From: Occallatibacter sp.
GTDB lineage: Bacteria; Acidobacteriota; Terriglobia; Terriglobales; Acidobacteriaceae
Direction: 5' to 3'
DNA: 34,990 bases
Assembly (NCBI GenBank): GCA_031296165.1
Contig: JARLGF010000091.1
Location: 1 to 34,990 of the forward strand
Positions within the stretch are counted from its first letter, which is position 1. The number at the start of each line of letters is the position of its first letter. The notes under the pieces are model-generated. The model did no database searches. It was not told where the DNA came from and saw nothing but the letters and a program-made list of their open reading frames with translations. Of this stretch, positions 7,333-16,082 are shown one piece after another. A program made the position numbers and the translations under genes.

Positions 7333-8769
7333 CTATCGCAGCACCGCCGCCAGCAGCAGCGTGGTTCCCAGTCCGCTCACTGAAAGCACCGTCTCCAGCA
7401 TCGACCACGTTCCCAGCGTTGATTTCGCGTCCAGCTTGAACAGCGAACCCACCAGCCAGAACCCCGAGTCGTTCACGTGCGACAGCAGCAGTGAACCGGC
7501 TCCGGTAGCCAGCACCAGCATCTCCGGCCGCACGCCCAAATGCCCCGCCATCGGCGCCAGCACGCCCGAGGCCACGGCCATGGCCACCGTCGACGAGCCC
7601 ATGCACACCCGCACCACCGCGGCCATGGCCCAGGCCAGCACCAGAACCGGCATGTGCAACCCCATGGCCAGGCCCACCGTCGCCTGCGCCGCTCCCGAAT
7701 CCCGCAAAATGCCGCTCAAGGCCCCGGCAGCCGACAAAATTACCAGTACCCCCGCAATCGGCACAAACGACTCCGCAGTCAGCCGCCGCAGCATCTCGCC
7801 GCGGTGCAGCGGCTTTCCCGAGTCCGTCGCCGCATCGCCCATGGAAATGTGCCCGCCCAGCGTAACCAGCGCCGCCAGCACGGCGATCAGCATGGCCATA
7901 TCCGGACTGCCCACCAGGTGCAGAACCCCGTTCAACGTGGTTCCCGGCGCAGCGATGCCATCGGCCCAACTGCCCATAAAGATCAGCGCAATGGGCAGCA
8001 GAATGGCAATGAGTGCACGCACCGCCCCGGCCGGAGCCGGACCGCCTGCAACTGCGGAGGGCTGCTTGGGAAGCGCCCCCATCATCGGCGTAACCGAAGC
8101 CGAGTTGCCAGACAAGCGGATCTGCTTCCGTTCCCAGCGGCGGATCAGGAACCAGCCCAGCACCGGCCCGGCCAGCACAGCAGCCGGAATGCCCACCACC
8201 AGTCCCCACAGGATCGTGCGTCCCACGTCGGCGTGGTAAACGGTGGTCGCCAGCATCGCGGAAGGATGCGGCGGCAGCAGCCCATGCGTGATGGAAAGCC
8301 CCGCCAGCACTGGCAACCCCACCAGGATCGCAGGCCGCCCGCTGCGCCTGGCCGACTCCACCACAATCGGCATCAGCAGCACCAGCCCCACCTCGAAGAA
8401 CACCGGCATCCCCACCACAATGCCCAGCGCCAGCAGCGCCCACGGCAGCCCTCGTGGTCCCCATCCCTCCGCCAGAACCCTGCCCAGCGAAGCCGCCCCG
8501 CCGGAAGAGGCCAGCAGTTGCCCCAGAATCGCCCCCATCCCCAGGATGATGGCGATATGCCCCATCATTACCCCCACCCCCCCTGTAAAAGAAAGTGGAA
8601 CCTGCCTCACCGGCATCCCCGAAGCCACGCCCAGGCAGATGGCGGCAATCGCAAGTCCCAGCGCCGCGTGCAGACGCAGCCGGACAATCAGCAATAAAAG
8701 CAGCAGCACCGTACCTGCAACGCAGGCCAGCAGATACCAGTCATGGGCAGTAGAAGCGACAGGGTTCAC
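7333..8769 (-). CDS. GntP family gluconate:H+ symporter
   Basis: 478 residues with GntP/GntT family motifs: a hydrophobic start, GVGVMMGHIAIILGMGAILG, FFEVGLVLLMPIVV, the loop LSITHGLLPPHPSAMLATTV, and near the C-terminus GSSTVAMAVASGV and LLSHVNDSGFWL followed by STLGTWSMLETVLS. The family imports gluconate or related sugar acids with protons through about 12-14 membrane helices. I place the start at GTG 8769, since the sequence upstream of it in the same frame is unlike the family; a GGAA lies about ten bases before it. An in-frame ATG at 8862 would add 31 odd residues. It is divergent from the aldolase gene, which fits a sugar-acid or hexose regulatory unit. The exact substrate is not readable. 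Confidence 0.88.
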   Translation of the reverse strand: MNPVASTAHDWYLLACVAGTVLLLLLLIVRLRLHAALGLAIAAICLGVASGMPVRQVPLSFTGGVGVMMGHIAIILGMGAILGQLLASSGGAASLGRVLAEGWGPRGLPWALLALGIVVGMPVFFEVGLVLLMPIVVESARRSGRPAILVGLPVLAGLSITHGLLPPHPSAMLATTVYHADVGRTILWGLVVGIPAAVLAGPVLGWFLIRRWERKQIRLSGNSASVTPMMGALPKQPSAVAGGPAPAGAVRALIAILLPIALIFMGSWADGIAAPGTTLNGVLHLVGSPDMAMLIAVLAALVTLGGHISMGDAATDSGKPLHRGEMLRRLTAESFVPIAGVLVILSAAGALSGILRDSGAAQATVGLAMGLHMPVLVLAWAMAAVVRVCMGSSTVAMAVASGVLAPMAGHLGVRPEMLVLATGAGSLLLSHVNDSGFWLVGSLFKLDAKSTLGTWSMLETVLSVSGLGTTLLLAAVLR

Positions 8770-8990
8770 GCGCCGATTATTCCATATTGCGGTTACCCCG
8801 CGCAGTGCGCATCGGAGCCGCTCCGGCCCGGAACCGGTGCCCCCGGTTGTGACTCCTCGCACACACGCCCCTTGCGCGTCTCTGCTACCATAAACACGAT
8901 TGCAGTTCCTGCCGCCCGACAGGCTGATTTCCCGCCCTTTCGGGCCCGAGCGTACAGGCGGCCGGAGCCATCACAGAAGGAGAACTCATT

Positions 8991-10040
8991 ATGCCTTTAG
9001 TCTCTACGCGGCAGCTCCTCGACGAGGCCGCCAAGGGCGGTTATGGCGTCGGCGCATTCAACGTCAACGATATGGAACAGATTCAGGCCATCATGGAAGC
9101 CGCGAAGGAAACCAATTCGCCGGTCATCATCCAGGCCAGCCGTGGCGCCCGCGCCTTTGCGCAGGACAATTACCTCTATCACTTGATGCTGGCCGCCGCC
9201 GAACTCTATCCGCAGATTCCGCTGGCCATGCACTTGGATCACGGCAACAGCTTCGAGACCTGCGAGAGCGCCATCAAGCTGGGCTTTACCAGCGTCATGA
9301 TGGACGGCTCCCTCAAGCCCGACGGCAAAACCCCGGCCACCTTCGAAGAGAACGTCGCAGTCACCAAGAAGGTCGTTGACTACGCCCACGAGCGCGGCAT
9401 CTCGGTCGAAGGTGAAATCGGCGTTCTCGGCGGCATTGAAGACGGCCACGGCGCTGGCGGCAGCGGCCTCGATCACGTCACCGATCCCGACCAGGCAGTC
9501 GAGTTTGCCGAGCTCACCGGCGTCGATTCGCTGGCCATCGCCATCGGCACCAGCCACGGCGCCTACAAGTTCACCAAGAAGCCCGATGGCTCCGTCCTCA
9601 AGATGGACCTGCTCATCAAGATCCACAAGCGCCTGCCCAACACCCACCTGGTCATGCACGGCAGCTCCTCGGTTCCCAAGGACCTGCAGGACATCATCAA
9701 CCAGTACGGTGGCAAGCTGAAGGAAACCTGGGGCGTGCCGGTCGAAGAAATTCAGCTCGGCATCAAGAACGGCGTCCGCAAGGTCAACGTGGACACCGAT
9801 AACCGCCTCGCCATCACCGGCGCCATCCGCAAGGTTCTGTGGGAGACTCCGGAGAAGTTCGATCCCCGCGACTACATGAAGCCCGCCCGCGCAGCCATGC
9901 AGAAGGTCGTTGCCCTGCGCATGACCCAGTTCGGCCAGGCCGGACACGCCGGCGACTACACCGCCATCTCCATCGCCGACATGGCCAAGGGCTACAAGAA
10001 CGGCACCCTGGTCACCAAGCCGCTGGTCGCCGCCAAGTAA
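8991..10040 (+). CDS. fba: Class II fructose-bisphosphate aldolase
   Basis: 349 residues, complete. It cleaves fructose 1,6-bisphosphate to dihydroxyacetone phosphate and glyceraldehyde 3-phosphate using a divalent metal, in glycolysis and gluconeogenesis. Motifs: GVGAFNVNDMEQIQAI at the N-terminus, MHLDHG with D83 and H84, VEGEIGVLGG at about 139-147, AIGTSHGAYKF with H189, VMHGSSSVPK with H223, and VRKVNVDTDNRLA. The latter part (DPRDYMKPA, ALRMTQFGQAGHAG) matches the class IIB Calvin-cycle subtype. AAGGAG just upstream supports the ATG. A strong hairpin after the stop (10081-10110) suggests a single-gene transcript. Confidence 0.96.
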   Translation: MPLVSTRQLLDEAAKGGYGVGAFNVNDMEQIQAIMEAAKETNSPVIIQASRGARAFAQDNYLYHLMLAAAELYPQIPLAMHLDHGNSFETCESAIKLGFTSVMMDGSLKPDGKTPATFEENVAVTKKVVDYAHERGISVEGEIGVLGGIEDGHGAGGSGLDHVTDPDQAVEFAELTGVDSLAIAIGTSHGAYKFTKKPDGSVLKMDLLIKIHKRLPNTHLVMHGSSSVPKDLQDIINQYGGKLKETWGVPVEEIQLGIKNGVRKVNVDTDNRLAITGAIRKVLWETPEKFDPRDYMKPARAAMQKVVALRMTQFGQAGHAGDYTAISIADMAKGYKNGTLVTKPLVAAK

Positions 10041-10080
10041 CTCCGGCGTCAGCGTCAAACCAGCGTCAAGTATCAAAGCC

Positions 10081-10110
10081 AGGGCCACTTCGCATCAGCG
10101 GAGTGGCCCT
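10081..10110 (+). terminator. Rho-independent-type hairpin after fba
   Basis: A 12-base stem (AGGGCCACTTCG with CGGAGTGGCCCT, one G-U pair) and a CATCAG loop, followed by AATTTCTT. The U-tract is short but the position 40 bases after the fba stop fits a terminator. Confidence 0.7.
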
Positions 10111-10263
10111 AATTTCTTGCTCTGCGCATGACAGCGGTTCTCCAATTGCTGAATGCCGAGGCCTATCCCGCACCGCCTCGGGCCTCTGCATGCGTAACCG
10201 AGCCGCGCAACCATCAGCCTTCCGCGGTCGGCGCCGATTCATATCCTGCACATAAAGCGCACG

Positions 10264-10269
10264 TATACT
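10264..10269 (+). promoter_or_regulatory. Possible -10 element of the phosphoesterase gene
   Basis: TATACT in the context CGTATACTTC, 28 bases before the ATG at 10292. No clear -35 hexamer. It is similar to the elements before the DUF1080 and GH28 genes. Confidence 0.3.
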
Positions 10270-10291
10270 TCTCGTGGAGAAGATTCGTCTT

Positions 10292-11374
10292 ATGAAGCGT
10301 CGCACTTTTCTTGGCACATTGTCCCTGGCAGCCGCCGGCGCCCTGACTGAGGCAAACGGCGTCGCCCAGCCGCCATCGCCTCCCGCCGCGGATTCGCCTG
10401 AGCGCAAGCTGAAGGTCCATGAAGATGGCTCCTTCAAGATTCTCGCCATCACGGATCTGCATTACATTCCCGAGCCTGATCGCCACGGAATCGAGCTGAC
10501 CGAGAATTTGATTTCCATTGAAAAGCCTGACCTGGTGCTCTCCACCGGCGATAACATCTCCGGTGACCGGTCCTCCACCGTGGAAGATTTGCAGCGCGCC
10601 ACCGGCAACGTGGCTGCTGCGATGGAGAAGATGCAGGTGCCTTGGGCAGTCGTCCTGGGCAATCACGATCAGCAGCACTATGAGCGCACCCATGTCTCCC
10701 GCGAAGACATCTTCCAGTACTACGAGAGCCACCCCCACAACCTGAATAGCGGCTGGGTGCGCGGCTTGCACGGCGCTGGCAACAAGTGCCTGCCCGTGTG
10801 GAACGCCGCGGAAACCGAGCCGGTCTTTGCCATCTGGCTCCTCGATTCCGGTGAAGGCGTCGAAGACAAGAGTGTGAATTACGACTGGATTCATGCCGAT
10901 CAAATCAACTGGTACAGCCAGACCTCGCGCCAGATGGAGAGCCGCTACGGCCGCAAGATTCCCGGCCTTATGTACTTCCACATTCCGCTGCTCGAATACC
11001 AGGAGATGATCCTCACCAAAAAAGTTCTCGGCGAACGGCACGAGCCGGAATCGCCTTCCCGCATCAACGGCGGCATGTTTGCCGCAGTCCACGAGCGCGG
11101 CGATGTGATGGGAATCTTCTGCGGCCACGATCACGTGAACAACTATGTCGGCAGGTTTCGCGGAGTCACTCTCGGCTACAACGGCGTCGCCGGCTTCTAC
11201 GGTTATCCCCACACGCCTCCTGACGACTTGACCAATGGCCGTGCCCGTGGTGCGCGCGTATTTACCGTCGCCGCATCCGACCCGGGAAAATTCCGCACCT
11301 GGATGCGCTTTCGCGATGGATCGACTAACTGGGAACACGCGTCCGACGCCTACGAGCGCGATCAGATCAAATAG
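10292..11374 (+). CDS. Tat-exported calcineurin-like metallophosphoesterase
   Basis: 360 residues. A twin-arginine leader (MKRRTFLGTLSLAAAGAL) is followed by a metallophosphoesterase core with all main motifs: AITDLHY (D55, H57), STGDNIS (D87), VVLGNHDQQ (N124-D126), MYFHIPLLE and GHDHVNNY (H279-H281). The layout resembles the purple-acid-phosphatase-like bacterial group that hydrolyses phosphate esters outside the cytoplasm; the substrate cannot be told. GGAGA lies 11 bases before the ATG; an in-frame GTG at 10274 would only extend the leader. The gene is followed 14 bases later by the end of an insertion-sequence remnant. Confidence 0.9.
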   Translation: MKRRTFLGTLSLAAAGALTEANGVAQPPSPPAADSPERKLKVHEDGSFKILAITDLHYIPEPDRHGIELTENLISIEKPDLVLSTGDNISGDRSSTVEDLQRATGNVAAAMEKMQVPWAVVLGNHDQQHYERTHVSREDIFQYYESHPHNLNSGWVRGLHGAGNKCLPVWNAAETEPVFAIWLLDSGEGVEDKSVNYDWIHADQINWYSQTSRQMESRYGRKIPGLMYFHIPLLEYQEMILTKKVLGERHEPESPSRINGGMFAAVHERGDVMGIFCGHDHVNNYVGRFRGVTLGYNGVAGFYGYPHTPPDDLTNGRARGARVFTVAASDPGKFRTWMRFRDGSTNWEHASDAYERDQIK

Positions 11375-11388
11375 AAGCCCCATCTAGT

Positions 11389-11855
11389 CAGGGCCGACGC
11401 ATCTTAATTGCTATATGCGGGTGGATGGATAGCGGTTGAGATAGGTGGATGGACATTCCCCTGAAGTATTTTGCGGAGTTGCGCGACCCACGGGTAGAGC
11501 GTACGCGGGAGCATTTGCTGAAAAGATCCTGTTGATGTTGCTTGCAGCGGTGTTGAGCGGAGCCGAAAGCTGGAATAAGATTGCAGGCTACGGCAAGGCC
11601 AAACATGCGTGGTTCAAGGGTTTTCTCACGTTGCCGGGGACATACCTTCGCACGACACCTTCAACCGGGTCATTTCTGCGCTTGATCCGGCAGAGCTGGA
11701 AACGGGCTTCGTGGCGTGGGTGTCCTCGATTGCCAAACTGACGGCGGGCGAAGTGGTGGCGATCAATGGCAAGGCTCTGCGTGGTACCAGCGAGGCGGGC
11801 AAGGCGGCTCTTGTCCACATGGTTTCGGCCTAGGCCAGCGCCAATAATCTAGTTG
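11389..11855 (+). mobile_element. ISAs1-family remnant (5' part)
   Basis: Begins near CAGGGCCGACGCATC, which looks like an ISAs1-type left end, and continues through the first part of a transposase gene. Homology stops at about 11854, exactly where the IS5-family element starts. No 3' half is found on the far side of that element, so the remainder was lost. Confidence 0.7.
11449..11854 (+). pseudogene. ISAs1-family transposase, frameshifted and truncated
   Basis: The N-terminal part of an ISAs1 (DDE_Tnp_1-associated) transposase is spread over three frames: KYFAELRDPRVERTREHLL in the first, ILLMLLAAVLSGAESWNKI in the second, and IPSHDTFNRVISALDPAELE with VVAINGKALRGTSEAGK in the third. Frame changes fall near 11521 and near 11635, each equivalent to loss of one base. 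The third frame then hits TAG at 11831-11833 where the family has Trp (HMVSAWA), and continues ASANNLV before the IS5 junction. The first catalytic Asp region (INGKALRG, usually IDGKALRG) also has Asn for Asp. It cannot be functional. Confidence 0.88.
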
Positions 11856-13052
11856 ATGCTGAAAAAGTGTTTTCAGGCGTTTGCAGACTGAGTGTGGAGG
11901 GTGCGTCGCTCTTGTAGAGCCGGGATCCATCTCCAGATGTCTAGCAGGCTGCGCAGAAAAATGTGCCAAAAAGCTCCCAGCAGCCTCTGGAAGTTCATCG
12001 CCGCAGCACTCAAGATGGCATTGAACGCATCACCGACAACGCCCTTCAAGCGGTTACGTTCCAACCTGTGTTCCGTCTTCAGATGTCCGATGCTGGGTTC
12101 AACCGCGGCGCGCCGTTTCATCCACCTCCAGAGCGGTCGCGGCGTTCGCCCTCTTTGCCGCTTGTCCACGCGCACTGCTACTCCACCTTCATAATCGCGG
12201 CCGCGATAACCCATGTCCACATACGCCTCACTAACTCGACCGCAGATCAAGGTATCGACGTGCTTTAACTGCGCGGCCAGAGTATGGCCATCATAAGGAT
12301 TGCCCGTGTAACTCTTCGCGCCGACCAGCCATCCGCCACGGCTTGTAACTGCCACGCTGACTTTGTTGCCGTACTCGTACTTCTTGCCTGCCTTGCCCTT
12401 GGCGATGCATTCCACTTCAGGCTCATGGACACTGTAGACTTTGTTCTTGTCGTGCCTTTGCTGGGCATGAATGCGGTGCGCCGTCTCCAGCAGTTTGGCT
12501 AACTTCTCCGTCGGCTCTGCAACTTGCTGCTCTATCTCGCGCATAACTCGTCCCAACTGTGTGCGCAGCTTGCGCGTCGCGGCGCGCGCCCGTTTCATCT
12601 GGCGCGCATGGGCGCAGCGGCGCATCTGCTCGGCCCCGGCTTTGCCCAGACGCTGCCGCCAACGCGTCATGCTGGAAGCATCAATCGGCGCGCGATGCTG
12701 AAAGAATCGCTCACCGCTGAAGTGCTGCCAGCATGGGTTCTCCACCCTATGCGCCACCACGTTTTCATCGCTCAGATCGTGCTGATATTTATATAGTGCA
12801 GGGCCACCATCAGCCGGGTGGAGATGCCCGGAGCGCCGTGCGTGGAATGATAGATCACCCCCAGCGCTTGTTCAAAACGATGCCCAATTGATGCAGAGAC
12901 CGAGAAGAACCAACGAATGGTTCATGTCGATCAACTGCTCCAAATCCACCTGAAACAACTCCCGCTGCGGTTGTTTCTGCTCTCTCTTCGGGCGCATATA
13001 TTTCCCCGGTTTATGTGGCGAATGGAGGTTCTTTCTGGGATAATTACAGCAT
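11856..13052 (-). mobile_element. Decayed IS5-family element
   Basis: About 1.2 kb carrying one transposase gene on the minus strand and inserted into the ISAs1 remnant. The ends are only approximately placed: ATGCTG at 11856-11861 and its complement CAGCAT at 13047-13052 could be the cores of the terminal inverted repeats. No target-site duplication could be confirmed. Confidence 0.65.
11873..12997 (-). pseudogene. IS5-family transposase with frameshifts and an internal deletion
   Basis: Reading leftward from ATG 12997, the frame opens MRPKREQKQPQRELF and ELIDMNHS-like IS5 sequence, then shifts near TCGTTTTGA (one extra T), shifts again near TATATAAATATCAG (one base missing) and continues open to 11873. 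The open 3' part has HFSGERFFQHRAPIDASSMT, then RWRQRLGKAG, then jumps directly to CAHARQMKRARAATRKL. The usual intervening stretch with the first catalytic Asp (VDTT motif) is absent, an in-frame deletion of several dozen residues. The later motifs AYVDMGYRGRD and AVEPSIGHLKTEHRLERN (second Asp and Glu) remain. It is inactive on both counts. Confidence 0.88.
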
Positions 13053-13218
13053 ATTAGAAAGATCCATGTTGTTTATTTAATATATAGTTACCAGGTTTTC
13101 AGGATCGAATAAATAAGCAACAGAGACGGAAATCCGACGCCTTGGCATTAGAGGAAATATGTTGTCACGGCAATTGGGACGAAAAGCTCTTCTGCGAGTA
13201 TCTGCACGGGTGCAAAAT

Positions 13219-13246
13219 CGAGGGCGCAGCTGCTTCTGCGCCCTCG
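13219..13246 (-). terminator. Terminator of the TonB-dependent receptor gene
   Basis: Perfect 11-base stem CGAGGGCGCAG / CTGCGCCCTCG with a six-base loop. On the minus strand it is followed by ATTTTGC and lies about 20 bases after the receptor stop codon. Confidence 0.75.
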
Positions 13247-13267
13247 AACTATCCAGGCGATTCAACC

Positions 13268-15754
13268 TCAAAAACGGAATGAGAGTGTTCCGCTAAGGGT
13301 GCGCGGCGCGCCTACCTGCAGTGTATTGTTGGCCACCGACTGCGGATCGCTGGCAACAAACCCATTGGTGCCGATGGAGGCGTAATACTCCCTGTTCAAT
13401 AGGTTGTAGACATTGAATTGCACTTTGAGTTCGTTGAACGCGCCCAACTCTTCGCGCTTGTAGCCGGTTCCAGCGTCTGCCAGAAAGCGACCGCCGACTC
13501 TTCCGTCGTCGGAGTAGGTAAAGAAGCGATCGGACATATAGTCGCCGCCTAAGTGGACAAAGGCTCCTGACTTGTTGTAATCCAGAGAGGTTTTATACAT
13601 GGCCTCCGGCGTATCCACGGCGACCTTGCCCTGGATGGTAATGCAGGTGTTGCTGGCGGTGAGGTACTGTTTCGGGCAAGCGCCATTCGCCCCGGTTACG
13701 TTGTCGTCATAGGTCGACCTGTTCCAGGTGGCGGCGTTATAGAACGTGAACTCCGGAGTGATGCGCCAGCTCACCGAGCCGTCCAGACCGTTGGTGGTAA
13801 CGCTACCTGCGTTGGAGAGGATCGAAGCGTTTCCCGCAACACCTGCGCCCTGCGAAAAGGCCAGCAAGCGATCATAAAAGTTGACATGGAAGTAGCTGGC
13901 TTGCGCGGAGACGCGCCGTGTAGTGGAACGAAAGCCGGCCTCTTCGCTCCAGGAAGTTTCTGGCTTGAGGGTTGCCGTCAGCGTGTCGTAACTGGCCTGG
14001 GTCGCATTCCAGGGTGAAGTGCCGTAGCCATAACCGCCGGGCTGATAAGAGCGCATGTTATAAGCCGCGTCGAAGAAAATTTCGTTGTTCTTGTCCAGCT
14101 TGTAGTTAGCTCCTAACTGAGGCAGGAAAGGTTTGCCTGAGGTAAGTTGACCCTGCGCATATTCTCCCTTGAAGTATCCAAGCGAAGGCGACGACGATGA
14201 ACCCTGCAAATTGGGATCGGCTAAGATGGGCGGATTTGAGCGGAAGGTGGGAGATAACTCTCCATCGGTAGTGGATTCGGCTGCCTTGAATCCCACCGAA
14301 AACATCAGCTTGTCGTTTACCTTGTACTGGTCCTGCAGGTGGATTTGATAAACGAGAGTGTTAAAAATATACTCCCACTGGGTAAACATCGGGTTAACCG
14401 GGAAGTCATAGAGCGAATGAACCGGATTGGCGAGACTGGTGGCATAGTAGCGTCGCGCCAGATTCCATTTTTCGCCTTCGAACCATACTCCGCCTTCCAG
14501 CTTGTTCTTGGCTGTCTCATAGGAGAGCGAGCTCAGGAAGCCGCCGCGGTTAATCTGATATTCCGAAGTACGCATCGAGATTGGCGATACATAGGAGGCG
14601 AAGCTGTTCGTGTAGATGTCGGTATAAGTCGGCACATAGGGTGTGAACCAGAGGCCGCGCCCATCGTCGTGATGGCCGTAGGCGGTTATCTTGAAGGTAA
14701 GGTTATCGTTGATCGCCTGTTTGTAACTGATGCCGCCGATCTGATCCTTGCGCAGGCCAGCACCGCCGTAGTATGCGGCGTCAACCTGGTCTTCGTTCGA
14801 CGAAAGGCTGTTGACCGGCGCAGGATAATTTGTAGGTATTCCAATTCCATAGGTGGAATAGTAGTAGGCATTGCCGGCCTGCACAGATTGCGCCCAGTTT
14901 CCGTAGTTATCCCAGTGATATCCCAGCTTCTCGACCCAAACTTTGTTGTCGTCCTGGTAATCTACTTCGCGGCGGTCCGAGACGTCGGCAAAAATCGACA
15001 GCACTCCGTTGTCGCCGACATAATGCACGAGCTTGCCGTTAAGCTGCCAGTAGTTCTGTCCGACCTGGCCGTTGCCTCTCCATTTATCGGATAGGTTGTA
15101 GGCACCAGTCAGATAGAACTTGGTGTGGCCCGGCAGCAGGCCGCTCTCGAAGCGGGCAAAGGTGCGATAAGCGTTGAAGCTGCCGAAGCTCTGGTTTACT
15201 GTTACGCTGCGCGTATCGGATGGGTCGGCGGAGTAAAACTGAAGGGTTCCGCCCAGGTTGCTGGTCGACGCGGTTTCAAGCGCGCCGGTGCCCTGCGAAA
15301 GCACGATACGGCCAACATTTTCGTCGGTGATGGCGCGGCTGATGTGCAGTCCGTTCCAGTTGCCGTAGGACATATCGCCCAACGGTATGTCGTCGAGGGT
15401 AAAGCCAAGCTGGCTCTGGTTGAATCCACGCACCGAGATGCGCACCGCCCACTCATACGAGCCGTAAGGGTCTGCAGCCTGGAAGTTTACGCTGGGAAGC
15501 TGAGAGATGCTCTTGATAGGGCTGGTTCCCGGCGCTTCCTGGATCAGCATGGGAGCTTCCAGTTGCTGTTCGACGCGAAACTCGCCCGGCGCGGTCACCA
15601 CGATAGTCTCGGTATTGGTAAGTTTGGTCGGCGGTGTCGGCTGTTCGGCTGTGGATGCCATTGCGATTGATGCAATCTGCTGTTGCGCTCCTGCAACCGT
15701 CACGCCGCATAATACAGATAGAACTAGTATGGAAGAAAAATGGCCTCGAATCAT
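13268..15754 (-). CDS. TonB-dependent outer-membrane receptor
   Basis: 828 residues. A signal peptide (MIRGHFSSILVLSVLCGVTV to about A23) is followed by a short linker with a TonB-box-like stretch (ETIVVTAPGEF). A plug domain covers roughly residues 60-175 (VRISVRGFNQSQLGFTLDDI, SRAITDENVGRIVLSQGTGA, NLGGTLQFYSADP). The rest is a beta-barrel ending in TLSFRF with a terminal Phe, the usual barrel-assembly signal. Such receptors import bound nutrients (siderophores, glycans, vitamins) with TonB energy; the ligand is not evident. AAAGGA precedes the ATG. There is no carboxypeptidase-like N-terminal domain as in many acidobacterial OmpA/CarboxypepD receptors. The gene is monocistronic, with a terminator just past its stop and decayed IS DNA beyond. 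Confidence 0.9.
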   Translation of the reverse strand: MIRGHFSSILVLSVLCGVTVAGAQQQIASIAMASTAEQPTPPTKLTNTETIVVTAPGEFRVEQQLEAPMLIQEAPGTSPIKSISQLPSVNFQAADPYGSYEWAVRISVRGFNQSQLGFTLDDIPLGDMSYGNWNGLHISRAITDENVGRIVLSQGTGALETASTSNLGGTLQFYSADPSDTRSVTVNQSFGSFNAYRTFARFESGLLPGHTKFYLTGAYNLSDKWRGNGQVGQNYWQLNGKLVHYVGDNGVLSIFADVSDRREVDYQDDNKVWVEKLGYHWDNYGNWAQSVQAGNAYYYSTYGIGIPTNYPAPVNSLSSNEDQVDAAYYGGAGLRKDQIGGISYKQAINDNLTFKITAYGHHDDGRGLWFTPYVPTYTDIYTNSFASYVSPISMRTSEYQINRGGFLSSLSYETAKNKLEGGVWFEGEKWNLARRYYATSLANPVHSLYDFPVNPMFTQWEYIFNTLVYQIHLQDQYKVNDKLMFSVGFKAAESTTDGELSPTFRSNPPILADPNLQGSSSSPSLGYFKGEYAQGQLTSGKPFLPQLGANYKLDKNNEIFFDAAYNMRSYQPGGYGYGTSPWNATQASYDTLTATLKPETSWSEEAGFRSTTRRVSAQASYFHVNFYDRLLAFSQGAGVAGNASILSNAGSVTTNGLDGSVSWRITPEFTFYNAATWNRSTYDDNVTGANGACPKQYLTASNTCITIQGKVAVDTPEAMYKTSLDYNKSGAFVHLGGDYMSDRFFTYSDDGRVGGRFLADAGTGYKREELGAFNELKVQFNVYNLLNREYYASIGTNGFVASDPQSVANNTLQVGAPRTLSGTLSFRF

Positions 15755-16082
15755 GAATATTCCTTTCGCGATGTTATGAATACGCCGTTTTGGACGATAT
15801 ACGAGTGGATAGAACTCAAGCCTTCTTCTGTCTGTATTTGCTTCTTGCCTGCCTTCGATCTGTCAGTGCCAGGAAGCGGACATAATATGCGCGGCAATCC
15901 AAAGACCTGAAGTGCAGGCCCGGAATGATAAAGATGAAACTAACTATGGATTCTGAAGGAGGATTAAGAGCGGACTATTAGATGGCTATGAATAATTGAC
16001 AAAAATCTACCTTTGCACAAAGCCGCAGCAGTGAGAAACTACATCGCACAGAGTCTCTTTTTTTCGGCGTTGATGCCCGCGC
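15755..16082. other. Upstream region of the TonB receptor gene
   Basis: 328 bases without a gene between two minus-strand genes. It is AT-richer than the surroundings, as expected of a leader and promoter region. The only signal I can support is a weak promoter at 15975-16002. I looked for a cobalamin-type riboswitch and did not find its conserved boxes. Confidence 0.5.
15975..16002 (-). promoter_or_regulatory. Weak candidate promoter of the TonB receptor gene
   Basis: On the minus strand TTGTCA (15997-16002) and TAATAG (15975-15980) are 16 bases apart. The -35 is one base from consensus; the -10 is poor. It would leave a leader of about 210 bases. Confidence 0.3.

Noticed and set aside
8571..8593. 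C-rich tract as a second G-quadruplex element
   Set aside because: It encodes a Gly/Val segment of the GntP protein on the minus strand, so coding explains it.
8770..8862. Longer N-terminus for the GntP protein from ATG 8862
   Set aside because: The added 31 residues are Arg/Gly-rich and unlike family N-termini, which begin directly with a membrane helix.
15755..16082. Cobalamin or other riboswitch before the TonB receptor gene
   Set aside because: GGCACTGAC was noticed on the minus strand, but the other conserved boxes are absent and in the wrong order.
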